Source: an uncultured Collinsella sp. (GTDB taxonomy: Bacteria; Actinomycetota; Coriobacteriia; Coriobacteriales; Coriobacteriaceae). Taken from it: DNA of 64,000 bases. Shown piece by piece: positions 25,451 to 33,077 of the stretch. Below the pieces are notes generated by a model, which saw only the letters and a list, made by a program, of their open reading frames with translations, was not told where the DNA came from and ran no database searches. The stretch lies in the NCBI GenBank assembly GCA_900757595.1, contig CAAEOL010000031.1:16752-80751 (forward strand), read 5' to 3'. The first letter of the stretch is position 1; every line of letters starts with the position of its first letter. A program made the position numbers and the translations under genes.

Positions 25451-25496
25451 AAATGGCAGGTAATAGGAACACTTGTTCGTATTACCTGCCATTTTC
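25451..25496 (+). terminator. Strong hairpin, possible terminator of the antisense RNA
   Basis: AAATGGCAGGTAATA pairs perfectly with TATTACCTGCCATTT over a 14-base loop that itself contains AACA/TGTT, followed by TCT. It sits at the 3' end of the aldehyde dehydrogenase gene (minus strand) and may terminate either strand. Confidence 0.55.
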
Positions 25497-26875
25497 TAAT
25501 GCACAAACATGCGCACGAACCTGTGCTTCCAGCTTGCATAAGGGGCGTAGCGGAATGGCACGTCCAGCCATGTTGCCTTGTTCACGATGCTCTTCTTGTG
25601 GCTAAACGTATCGAAGCTCTCGCGGCCATGGTACTGCCCCATACCGCTCGCGCCCATGCCGCCAAAGCCCATATGGCTCGTAGCCAGATGCATGATCGTG
25701 TCGTTGACGCAGCCGCCGCCAAAGGGCACGTAACGCACAAAGCGTTGCTGAGCCGCATGGTCCTGGCTAAAGATATACAGAGCTAGCGGCGTCGGACGAT
25801 CCGCAATAAACGTCTCTGCCTCGTCTAGGCTCTCAAACGTCAGCACCGGCAAGATGGGGCCGAAAATCTCCTCCTGCATTACGGCGTCATCGGGGGTCAC
25901 GCCGTCTAGAATCGTCGGCTCAATCTTGAGCGACGACTCGCGCGCGGTACCTCCAAGCACAACCTTATAGGGATCGATCAGCCCGCGCACGCGCGCAAAA
26001 TGCTTGGCGTTGACGATATGACCGTAATCCTCGTTGTCGAGCGGATGCTCGCCAAACATGCGACGGGTCTCCTCCCTGATGAGGCCCAACAGCTCATCGT
26101 GTACGCGCGTATCGACCAGCAGGTAGTCGGGCGCCACGCAGGTCTGCCCCACGTTGAGCCATTTACCAAAGGCGATGCGCCGTGCCGCGACTTTTAAGTT
26201 TGCCGTGGCATCCACAATGCAGGGGCTCTTTCCGCCCAGCTCAAGCGTCACGGGCGTCAGGTTTTTACTTGCGCGCTCCATGACGAGCTTGCCGACCGGA
26301 ACGCTACCGGTAAAGAAAATCTTGTCCCAGCACTCATCGAGCAGTGCTTCGTTCTCGGCACGGCCGCCTTCTACAACCGTCACCAGGCGCGGATCAAATG
26401 CTTCCTCGCAAATCTGCCTGAGCACCGCGCTCGATGCCGGAGCATAGGCACTCGGCTTGATGACCACGGTATTGCCCGCGGCAAGGGCGCCGGCAAGCGG
26501 CTCGAGCGTTAGCAAAAACGGGTAGTTCCAGGGCGCCATAATGAGCGTGACGCCATAGGGCACGGCTTGCGTTTTGCACACACTCACGGCGTTGGCGAGG
26601 TCACACGGACGCAGGCGCGGACGGCTCCATCGAGCCACACGCGCAATCTGATGACGAATCTCGGAAAGCGAGGTGCCGATCTCACACATATAGGCCTCGT
26701 CATGCGACTTTCCCAAATCGGTCTTGAGCGCATGGGCAATATCGGTCTCGTGTGCCCGCACCGCCTCGCGCAGGCGCACGAGGGCGCGACGTCGAGCATC
26801 GACATCAAACGTGGCGCGCGTCTTAAAGTAGGCGCGCTGTTCGCCGACAATGCGCGCGATTTCCTCGGTGTTCAT
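25496..26875 (-). CDS. NAD(P)-dependent aldehyde dehydrogenase (class 3-like)
   Basis: A 459-residue aldehyde dehydrogenase that oxidises aldehydes to acids. The catalytic cysteine is residue 246 in NVGQTCVAPDY; the general-base region is VTLELGGKSPCIVDA; cofactor loop residues include MAPWNYPFLLTLEPLAGALA and FTGSVPVGK. The short length and the GGCVNDTIMHLATSHMGFGG ending place it with class 3 / coniferyl-type enzymes without the N-terminal extension. It starts eight bases after the alcohol dehydrogenase, with its ribosome site overlapping that stop, so the pair probably interconverts an alcohol, its aldehyde and the acid. Confidence 0.93.
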   Translation of the reverse strand: MNTEEIARIVGEQRAYFKTRATFDVDARRRALVRLREAVRAHETDIAHALKTDLGKSHDEAYMCEIGTSLSEIRHQIARVARWSRPRLRPCDLANAVSVCKTQAVPYGVTLIMAPWNYPFLLTLEPLAGALAAGNTVVIKPSAYAPASSAVLRQICEEAFDPRLVTVVEGGRAENEALLDECWDKIFFTGSVPVGKLVMERASKNLTPVTLELGGKSPCIVDATANLKVAARRIAFGKWLNVGQTCVAPDYLLVDTRVHDELLGLIREETRRMFGEHPLDNEDYGHIVNAKHFARVRGLIDPYKVVLGGTARESSLKIEPTILDGVTPDDAVMQEEIFGPILPVLTFESLDEAETFIADRPTPLALYIFSQDHAAQQRFVRYVPFGGGCVNDTIMHLATSHMGFGGMGASGMGQYHGRESFDTFSHKKSIVNKATWLDVPFRYAPYASWKHRFVRMFVH

Positions 26876-26883
26876 GGGCCCTC

Positions 26884-28104
26884 CTAGTTCTCATCCTCAA
26901 ACATACCACCCGCGACGACCTCGTACATACGCTCGAGCTCAAAACGGTCCATCAAAAGTGGAACGGGGTATAGCGGATTGGCCTCGGCATCGGCATGGGC
27001 CGCCATTTGCGGAATATCGGAGCGGCGAATGCCCGTCACATATTTGGGAATGCCCAAGGCGGCATTCATGCGGTCGACCCAATCGATAAAGGCCTCGGCC
27101 GCAAGACTGTCCTGCGCGTTAGCCGGCGCGATACCGGCCATGCGAGCAAGATCGGCAAGCTTGGGGGCGGCGGCGTCACCATAAGCGCGAAGCATGTGCG
27201 GCAGGATGATCGCGTTGGCCAAACCGTGCGGAATTCCGTATCGGCCGCCCAGACTGTGCGCGATGGCATGCACGTATCCGACATAGGAGCGGGTAAATGC
27301 AACACCCGCTTTATACGCCGCCGAAAGCATATTGCGACGAGCGCGCATGTCGTCGCCATGCTCATAAGCCTCGGGCAAATTGTCGTGGATGAGCTGGACC
27401 GCCTGACGCGCCATCTTGCGCGTGTAGGGCGTGGTGCTACGGCCGATAAAGGCCTCGACGGCATGCGTCAGGGCATCCATGCCCGTCTGCCCCGTAATGG
27501 AGGCGGGCAGGCCGCGTGTAAACTCGGGGTCGTGCACCGCAAAGCGCGGGATAAGCACAAAGTCGTTAATGGGGTACTTGTAGTGCGTCTCGTCATCGGT
27601 GATAACCGCCGCGAGTGTGACTTCGCTTCCCGTACCGGCGGTAGTGGGAACCGCAATAAGCAGCGGCAGGAGACGGTGGACGCGCAACAGGCCACGCATC
27701 TTGTTGATGGGCTTATTTGGCTGTGCGATGCGTGCGCCCACACCCTTGGCGCAGTCCATGGCCGAACCGCCACCAAAGCCGATAATGGCCTGGCAGGCGC
27801 TCTCGCGATACAGGGACGCCGCTTCCTCCACGTTTGAGACCGTGGGATTCGCACGCGTTTCGGCATAGACCGTAACGCCAATCCCCTGAGCCGTAAGCGC
27901 ACGCTCGAGTGATGCCGTGAGTCCCAAACGAGCAATACCAGGGTCTGTCACGATAAGGACCTTCTGGATCGAGCGCTTTTGAAGCACTGCGGGCACATCC
28001 TCGGCATGCTCCAAAATGCGCGGCTCGGTATAGGGCAGGATCGGCAATGCGATGCGAAAAACCGTCTGATATGTTCGGCACCAGGCGCGGCGGGCTAGAT
28101 GCAT
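26884..28104 (-). CDS. Iron-containing alcohol dehydrogenase
   Basis: A 406-residue group III alcohol dehydrogenase. The ATG at 28104 has AAGGAG upstream; a longer frame to 28173 lacks one. Typical features are QKVLIVTDPGIARLG, the NAD loop IIGFGGGSAMDCAKGV, TTAGTGSEVTLAAVI, and metal ligands in GMDALTHAVEAFIG and YVHAIAHSLGGRYGIPHGLA. It is the first gene of an operon with the aldehyde dehydrogenase. A palindrome upstream (28123-28138) may be the operator. Confidence 0.94.
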   Translation of the reverse strand: MHLARRAWCRTYQTVFRIALPILPYTEPRILEHAEDVPAVLQKRSIQKVLIVTDPGIARLGLTASLERALTAQGIGVTVYAETRANPTVSNVEEAASLYRESACQAIIGFGGGSAMDCAKGVGARIAQPNKPINKMRGLLRVHRLLPLLIAVPTTAGTGSEVTLAAVITDDETHYKYPINDFVLIPRFAVHDPEFTRGLPASITGQTGMDALTHAVEAFIGRSTTPYTRKMARQAVQLIHDNLPEAYEHGDDMRARRNMLSAAYKAGVAFTRSYVGYVHAIAHSLGGRYGIPHGLANAIILPHMLRAYGDAAAPKLADLARMAGIAPANAQDSLAAEAFIDWVDRMNAALGIPKYVTGIRRSDIPQMAAHADAEANPLYPVPLLMDRFELERMYEVVAGGMFEDEN

Positions 28105-28122
28105 AAAGGAAACTCCTTCATT

Positions 28123-28138
28123 TGTTGATAGGTCAACA
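28123..28138. promoter_or_regulatory. Palindrome upstream of the alcohol/aldehyde dehydrogenase operon
   Basis: TGTTGA-TAGG-TCAACA, a perfect 6+6 inverted repeat 19 bases before the start codon, fits a dimeric repressor site. No partner regulator is adjacent. Confidence 0.45.
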
Positions 28139-28219
28139 TTTGTTCGACCGATTGTACTCATCGGCATCCGCATATGGCTTGCAAATCGTTAATCAATCAA
28201 CATCTTCACATGCCGAAAA

Positions 28220-28247
28220 TTGTTTTATTAAAAATCATTCCTAATAG
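28220..28247 (+). promoter_or_regulatory. Possible promoter of the rubrerythrin gene
   Basis: TTGTTT and TAATAG are separated by 16 AT-rich bases, 115 bases before the rubrerythrin ATG. The AT-rich box could also hold a peroxide-responsive operator, but no clear PerR motif is seen. Confidence 0.35.
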
Positions 28248-28361
28248 GCTTCACATTCGGTCGCATTTATGGATAATAGAACTCGTCAAGACGCACGTCC
28301 GGAGAGGGCCCTTACGGGACCGGACGAGCGCACCATCGCCATCGATCGAAAGGATCGAATC

Positions 28362-28922
28362 ATGAAGTTTGTTTGCCCCGTTTGCGGTTATGTGGAAGAG
28401 TTCGACGGCGACCAGCTGCCCGAGGATTTCAAGTGCCCCCAGTGCGGCGTTCCCGGCTCTCGCTTCCTGAAGCAGGAGGAGGGTCAGCTCGAGTGGGCTG
28501 CCGAGCACGTCGTGGGCGTCGCCAAGATGGAGGGCGTCTCCGAGGACATCGTTGCTGACCTGCGCGCCAACTTTGAGGGCGAGTGCTCCGAGGTCGGTAT
28601 GTACCTGGCCATGGCTCGCGTTGCTCATCGCGAGGGTTATCCCGAGATCGGCCTGTACTGGGAGAAGGCTGCCCACGAGGAGGCCGAGCACGCCGCCAAG
28701 TTCGCCGAGCTCCTGGGCGAGGTTGTGACCGACTCCACCAAGAAGAACCTCGAGATGCGCGTTGAGGCCGAGAATGGCGCCACCGCCGGCAAGACCGATC
28801 TTGCCAAGCGCGCCAAGGCCGCTGGCCTCGATGCCATCCACGACACCGTGCACGAGATGGCTCGCGACGAGGCTCGCCACGGCAAGGCTTTCGCCGGTCT
28901 GCTCAAGCGCTACTTTGGCTAA
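28362..28922 (+). CDS. Reverse rubrerythrin (rubredoxin domain N-terminal), NADH-peroxidase type
   Basis: A 186-residue protein with an N-terminal rubredoxin knuckle (cysteines 5, 8, 25 and 28: CPVCGY and CPQCG) followed by a four-helix di-iron domain with EGECSEVGMYLAMARVA, EKAAHEEAEHAAKFAELLG and HEMARDEARHGKAFAGLL. The domain order is the reverse of classical rubrerythrin and defines clostridial-type reverse rubrerythrins, which reduce hydrogen peroxide and oxygen in anaerobes. The start at 28362 follows AAAGGAT. The codon choice is strongly biased, as in highly expressed genes. A terminator follows. Confidence 0.94.
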   Translation: MKFVCPVCGYVEEFDGDQLPEDFKCPQCGVPGSRFLKQEEGQLEWAAEHVVGVAKMEGVSEDIVADLRANFEGECSEVGMYLAMARVAHREGYPEIGLYWEKAAHEEAEHAAKFAELLGEVVTDSTKKNLEMRVEAENGATAGKTDLAKRAKAAGLDAIHDTVHEMARDEARHGKAFAGLLKRYFG

Positions 28923-28957
28923 GCCAGCCGCCTGAGAGATAATCTCTAGCTCGATGA

Positions 28958-28986
28958 GGCCCGGACCGCAAGATCCGGGCCTTTTT
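28958..28986 (+). terminator. Intrinsic terminator of the rubrerythrin gene
   Basis: GGCCCGGA and TCCGGGCC form an 8-bp stem, followed by TTTTT. Confidence 0.93.
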
Positions 28987-29052
28987 CGTGTCTAGCGAAC
29001 CAGTTAACGTCCCAAAAAAGGACCACCTTCGGCATCGGCTTCGCGTCAAAAA

Positions 29053-29175
29053 CTAAGTGAGTAGTCTTTTGGGAACTTGTCGAGCAGACCATCCGTATTG
29101 CTTTATAAAACCGCAGGTAGATAGCTTGCCGCAAAACAATCTGGTCGCCATCACGCTAAAAGTCTACTCACTTAG
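29053..29175 (+). repeat. 123-bp inverted-repeat element, copy 2
   Basis: Ends are CTAAGTGAGTAG and CTACTCACTTAG with one internal mismatch near the tip (TAGTC against AGTCT). A second stem pairs GACCA (29087-29091) with TGGTC (29142-29146). The core reads TAAAACCGCAGGTAGAT. Its right end runs 12 bases into the 3' end of the nuclease-like gene and supplies the stop codon at 29164. Confidence 0.85.
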
Positions 29176-30291
29176 ATTTGCAACCGTCCATGATCGGGCC
29201 TTTTTGTGTCTAACGGGTATCTTTTTGTCGATTTCTCCCAGGTTTGACCAGTCAACGAATAGCTCAGACCGAAGTAATGCCTCGGCCCCTTGCTCCTCCA
29301 AGCTTTTATCGCGATATTCAACATCGAGCAACCTGCACACGGCCTTAACAATCGCGTGGAATCTATCCTCATCGGATATCTGTCCGTGTGTCAGGAGAAA
29401 TACATCGTAGCCCATGGCCTGAAGCGCCGTCATGCGGTCGGCGTCGCGCAAGCCATCCCCGGCTCGCCCGTGTGAGCCCTTTCCTTGGCATTCAATGGCC
29501 ACCTGTCGCTCTCCGTCCGGCGAAGACAGAAGTAGGTCAATGTATACGCGGGACTTGCCTACAATCGCCCGAGCACTTGCGCTTAGCGCCACTTCGACAT
29601 TGAGCTCTATGCCGCAAAAACCTTCGCCTCCCAGGGATCGTGGCAACCCAAGCAACAAATACGTCTCAACCTCAAAAGGCGATGCGGCACCCAGTGGAAC
29701 GAGATGAGATACCGCGACAAATCGCTTGCCGTACCGCATCCCACAAACATCTGAGCAAAAACGGTCAAGGTCTTCGCCCAAAACCAAAGCGTCGCGCCTC
29801 CATAAATTTGAGGCGGCGCCGTCCTCGGACGGACAGCGCGCCCAACCCAAGGTTGCCGGAATCGCGCCCGACTCAATTGCACGCGAAAGCTCTGCCTCGA
29901 GTGCTGCTGGCAAGGCACAAACCGTAAACAAGCCGCACATCTCCGCCAACACCAAAAAAAGCTGGAGATCCGTCAGATGCCGCGACATGATGAATGCCGT
30001 CAGCAGAGGAGACGTAACCAAAAACCCATGTTCCGTTTCCAGCACGGATTCCCTGGGGAACTCGCCTAGGAACAGCCGCTGCCTAATGCTGACAGGGCAA
30101 GTCCGCTTGCCTCTCGTCCGAACCAATGTATACAGCGGAAAGCCGAGCACAACCGTAGCCGTCGGGTTACGGGCGAGCTCGCATCGCCGCCGGTCTTCTT
30201 CCGGTCGCGGGAGCGGCGGACACAGAGCGCGGGCCTGAGGGGGCAAGCGCCAGTACTTAAAAGCCGATATGTCACAAAGTAGATCCTTCAT
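29164..30291 (-). CDS. Putative PD-(D/E)XK (DUF559/Vsr-like) nuclease with AbiEi-like N-terminus
   Basis: A 375-residue protein from the ATG at 30291 (an alternative GTG is six bases upstream; neither has a good ribosome site). The C-terminal domain reads VYIDLLLSS, then VAIECQGKGSH, then DADRMTALQAMGYDVFLLTH, the order of the DUF559/Vsr restriction-like fold (D, ExQ, H, then D..R); the usual lysine is replaced. The N-terminal part (PTATVVLGFPLYTLVRTRGK, FLVTSPLLTAFIMS) resembles the AbiEi-type region often fused to DUF559. The last residues, NLSE, and the stop codon are encoded by the palindromic element. A defence or toxin-antitoxin role is inferred. Confidence 0.62.
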   Translation of the reverse strand: MKDLLCDISAFKYWRLPPQARALCPPLPRPEEDRRRCELARNPTATVVLGFPLYTLVRTRGKRTCPVSIRQRLFLGEFPRESVLETEHGFLVTSPLLTAFIMSRHLTDLQLFLVLAEMCGLFTVCALPAALEAELSRAIESGAIPATLGWARCPSEDGAASNLWRRDALVLGEDLDRFCSDVCGMRYGKRFVAVSHLVPLGAASPFEVETYLLLGLPRSLGGEGFCGIELNVEVALSASARAIVGKSRVYIDLLLSSPDGERQVAIECQGKGSHGRAGDGLRDADRMTALQAMGYDVFLLTHGQISDEDRFHAIVKAVCRLLDVEYRDKSLEEQGAEALLRSELFVDWSNLGEIDKKIPVRHKKARSWTVANLSE

Positions 30292-30373
30292 AGGCACAGG
30301 AAAACACGAATTTCAACCCGGGCGCTCACGCATTGGCGCGAACGCGCCGAAAAGGGCGCCGAACGGACTACTT

Positions 30374-30441
30374 AGTTTTCAACAGCCCTCCCCAACTGGC
30401 CAAAAGCTTGCCAAAAGCTGGACGGAGCGCTGTTGAAAACT
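30374..30441. repeat. Inverted repeat with tandem inner motif
   Basis: AGTTTTCAACAGC and GCTGTTGAAAACT form a perfect 13-bp stem. The loop contains GCCAAAAGCT twice in direct tandem. It lies between the palindromic element and the nuclease-like gene. It could be a terminator of the regulator gene on the minus strand, though no clear T-run follows. Confidence 0.55.
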
Positions 30442-30471
30442 CATTTTTCGCTCATGCGGAAGCCTTGCACA

Positions 30472-30594
30472 GCAAGTGAGTAGACTATTTAGGACCCGCC
30501 GAGCAGACCGCCCATACTGCTTTACAAAATCGCAGGTAGATGGATTGCTTCAAAACGGCCTGCTCGCCAAAGCGCCAAAAGTCTACTCACTTAG
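30472..30594 (+). repeat. 123-bp inverted-repeat element, copy 3
   Basis: Left end GCAAGTGAGTAGACTATTT, right end AAAAGTCTACTCACTTAG. The second stem is the longest of the three copies: GAGCAGACCG (30501-30510) pairs with CGGCCTGCTC (30556-30565) with one mismatch. The core is CAAAATCGCAGGTAGAT. Its right end supplies the stop codon of the PdxR-type gene at 30583. Confidence 0.85.
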
Positions 30595-32022
30595 GTTAGA
30601 GGGCGCATCCATTAGCTGCGATTCCAGGGTATTTAGCGCATTTGGACTCAAATCGTCGTACTGGACAAGGATTCGAGTCGGGCTTGCAGGGACATATGCG
30701 CCATCGGCGCACCATAGACAGTCATTGATATCGATGTAAGGGGTGCTCGAGCGCGTGAGGGCGCGTGTAAAAGAGGTTCCGCCCGTAACACGCTGCGCAA
30801 CCACGACGCAGTAAAGACCCGCATCCGCATGTTCGATCGAAACCTCCCCCGCCGGAAATGCCTTCCGTACAAGCGTCGCCAGGCCATCACGCGCCTCGCG
30901 AGCACGAACGCGCACGCGGTTCACATGCCGCTCGTAATCGCCCGATTCCAGCAAACGCGCCAAGGCGACCTGGTCAACAGAACTCACCGACGAGGCATAA
31001 AAGCCAAGGCTGCGTCTAAACCGTTCCATCAGCTCATCGGGCAGGACCATATACGCCAAACGCAGGGCCGACGACAGACTTTTTGAAAACGTGTTGGTGT
31101 AGATGACCGATTGGGCGGCATCAATCGACGCGAGCGCGGGAATCGGCTTACCGGCAAGGCGAAACTCGCAATCAAAGTCATCTTCGATGAGATACCGGTC
31201 CGGCTGCTCGGCGGCCCAGCCCAGCAGGGCATAGCGACGCGCAATGCTCGTCACAAGGCCGGTCGGATACTGATGGGACGGCATCAGGTGAAGGACATCC
31301 GCCCCGGTTTTCTGCAGAGCGCTCAAGTCCACGCCCTCACCGTCCAACGGGATATACCGCACTTCGCAACCCATGGCCTGATAGATGCGCGTCAAACGCA
31401 AATACCCCGGATCCTCAACGGCATACACCTTGTCCGCGCCAAGCAGCTGAACCAACATGGTATCGAGCAACTGGGCGCCCGCACCGATAACGATGTTGTC
31501 GGGATCGACATTCATACCCCTCGTCCCGCGTAGATGGTGCGCAATCGCACGTCGCAGCCGAGCGGTGCCCTGCGCCGGCGCGGGCGAAAAGATTTCGCGC
31601 TCGTCTTCGGACGTCAGTGTCGCCCGTAGCGCGCTTTGCCAAAGCCGCGCCGCCTCCAAAGCGGAAGGAGAAAGAGCCTCGAACTGCTCGGTCTGTCCGT
31701 CGGAATCATGCGCGCTGGGGCCAGCAGAGACAGCATCTCGGTCGATATCCCCCGCGGCCAAAGACAAAACCGGTGCATCGGGAAGCTCGCACGCGTAGTA
31801 ACCACGCCGCGGCTTTGAGCAAATATAACCCTCGGCAAGCAACTGGCTATATGCATTCTCGATGGTAATGACACTGATTCCCAGATGACTCGCAAAGGCG
31901 CGCTTGGACGGCAGATGCTCCCCCGCCGCAATACGTCCAGCTACGATATCATCTCGAATTTGCTGGTAAATATACTCATAGAGCGATGCTTCGCCGCGGT
32001 TTTCCAAATTATAGTCAAGCAT
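30583..32022 (-). CDS. pdxR: MocR-family (GntR-aminotransferase) regulator, PdxR type
   Basis: A 479-residue regulator starting at the ATG at 32022 with AGGTG upstream. An N-terminal GntR winged helix (LPSKRAFASHLGISVITIEN, AYSQLLAEGYICSKPRRGYY) is fused to a fold-type I aminotransferase-like domain with LIEDDFDCEFR and the PLP lysine in YTNTFSKSLSSALRLAYMVL. It is divergent from pdxS, the classic arrangement of PdxR, which senses pyridoxal phosphate and activates pdxST. The C-terminal NLSE and stop lie inside the 123-bp palindromic element, so the end of the protein was rewritten by, or coevolved with, that element. Confidence 0.9.
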   Translation of the reverse strand: MLDYNLENRGEASLYEYIYQQIRDDIVAGRIAAGEHLPSKRAFASHLGISVITIENAYSQLLAEGYICSKPRRGYYACELPDAPVLSLAAGDIDRDAVSAGPSAHDSDGQTEQFEALSPSALEAARLWQSALRATLTSEDEREIFSPAPAQGTARLRRAIAHHLRGTRGMNVDPDNIVIGAGAQLLDTMLVQLLGADKVYAVEDPGYLRLTRIYQAMGCEVRYIPLDGEGVDLSALQKTGADVLHLMPSHQYPTGLVTSIARRYALLGWAAEQPDRYLIEDDFDCEFRLAGKPIPALASIDAAQSVIYTNTFSKSLSSALRLAYMVLPDELMERFRRSLGFYASSVSSVDQVALARLLESGDYERHVNRVRVRAREARDGLATLVRKAFPAGEVSIEHADAGLYCVVVAQRVTGGTSFTRALTRSSTPYIDINDCLWCADGAYVPASPTRILVQYDDLSPNALNTLESQLMDAPSNLSE

Positions 32023-32033
32023 GAGTTTGTCAC

Positions 32034-32075
32034 CTGACCTTATCGAGTCATTCAATCTGGTATTAGTCTGACCTT
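32034..32075. promoter_or_regulatory. Candidate PdxR operator (direct repeats)
   Basis: CTGACCTT occurs at 32034-32041 and again at 32068-32075 in the divergent pdxR-pdxS region. Direct repeats are the usual MocR-type binding pattern. Confidence 0.45.
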
Positions 32076-32167
32076 GTTATTATCTCGAAAACTGAGTATT
32101 TCGCCATGCCCAGCTCCCCGATAGGATATTCCGTCAAGCAATGCACATGCCAACCAAGGGAGCAACC

Positions 32168-33058
32168 ATGGCAGAACAGACCAGCAAGGCCGATCGCGTT
32201 AAACTCAACCGCGAGCTCGCGCAGATGCTCAAGGGCGGCGTCATCATGGACGTCACCACGCCCGAGCAGGCACGTATCGCCGAGGAGGCAGGCGCCTGCG
32301 CCGTCATGGCTCTCGAGCGCATCCCGGCCGACATCCGCGCCGCCGGCGGCGTGTCGCGCATGAGTGACCCCAAGATGATCAAGGGCATTCAAGAGGCCGT
32401 CTCCATCCCCGTCATGGCCAAGTGCCGCATCGGTCACATCGTCGAGGCGCAGGTCCTTCAGGCCATCGAGATCGACTACATCGATGAGTCCGAGGTTCTC
32501 TCCCCCGCCGACGATGTCTACCACATCGATAAGACCCAGTTTGACGTCCCGTTTGTCTGCGGTGCCCGCGATCTGGGCGAAGCGTTGCGCCGTGTTGCCG
32601 AGGGCGCCACAATGATTCGCACCAAGGGCGAGCCGGGCACGGGCGACGTCGTCCAAGCCGTGCGCCACATGCGCAAGATTCAAAAGCAAATCCGCGACGT
32701 TGCTGCTCTGCGCGATGACGAGCTCTTTGAGGCAGCTAAGCAACTGCAAGTTCCAGTCGAGCTTGTGCGCGAGGTCCATGCCACGGGCAAGCTTCCCGTG
32801 GTGAACTTTGCCGCCGGCGGTGTAGCAACCCCCGCGGACGCCGCGCTGATGATGCAGCTGGGTGCCGAGGGCGTCTTTGTCGGCTCGGGCATCTTTAAGA
32901 GCGGCGACCCCGCCAAACGCGCCGCCGCCATCGTTAAGGCTGTGGCAAACTTCACCGACGCCAAGCTCATTGCCGAGCTTTCTGAGGACCTGGGCGAGGC
33001 CATGGTCGGTATCAACGCTGACGAGATCGAGATCATCATGGAGGAGCGCGGACGCTAG
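32168..33058 (+). CDS. pdxS: Pyridoxal 5'-phosphate synthase, PdxS subunit
   Basis: A 296-residue TIM-barrel synthase that makes pyridoxal phosphate from ribose 5-phosphate, glyceraldehyde 3-phosphate and ammonia supplied by PdxT. Signatures include MLKGGVIMDVTTPEQARIAE, ALERIPADIRAAGGVSRM, VMAKCRIGHIVEAQVL, YIDESEVLSPADD and FVCGARDLGEALRRVAEGA. Full length and highly conserved. The ATG has GGGAG six bases upstream. pdxT starts 19 bases downstream. Confidence 0.98.
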   Translation: MAEQTSKADRVKLNRELAQMLKGGVIMDVTTPEQARIAEEAGACAVMALERIPADIRAAGGVSRMSDPKMIKGIQEAVSIPVMAKCRIGHIVEAQVLQAIEIDYIDESEVLSPADDVYHIDKTQFDVPFVCGARDLGEALRRVAEGATMIRTKGEPGTGDVVQAVRHMRKIQKQIRDVAALRDDELFEAAKQLQVPVELVREVHATGKLPVVNFAAGGVATPADAALMMQLGAEGVFVGSGIFKSGDPAKRAAAIVKAVANFTDAKLIAELSEDLGEAMVGINADEIEIIMEERGR

Positions 33059-33077
33059 TCGGCAGAAAGGATCGCAC

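Noticed and set aside
5836..28244. Shared ATCATTCCTAATA in the DUF554 and rubrerythrin promoters as a common operator
   Set aside because: A 13-base AT-rich match is expected by chance several times in 64 kb; no further copies or palindromic form support it.
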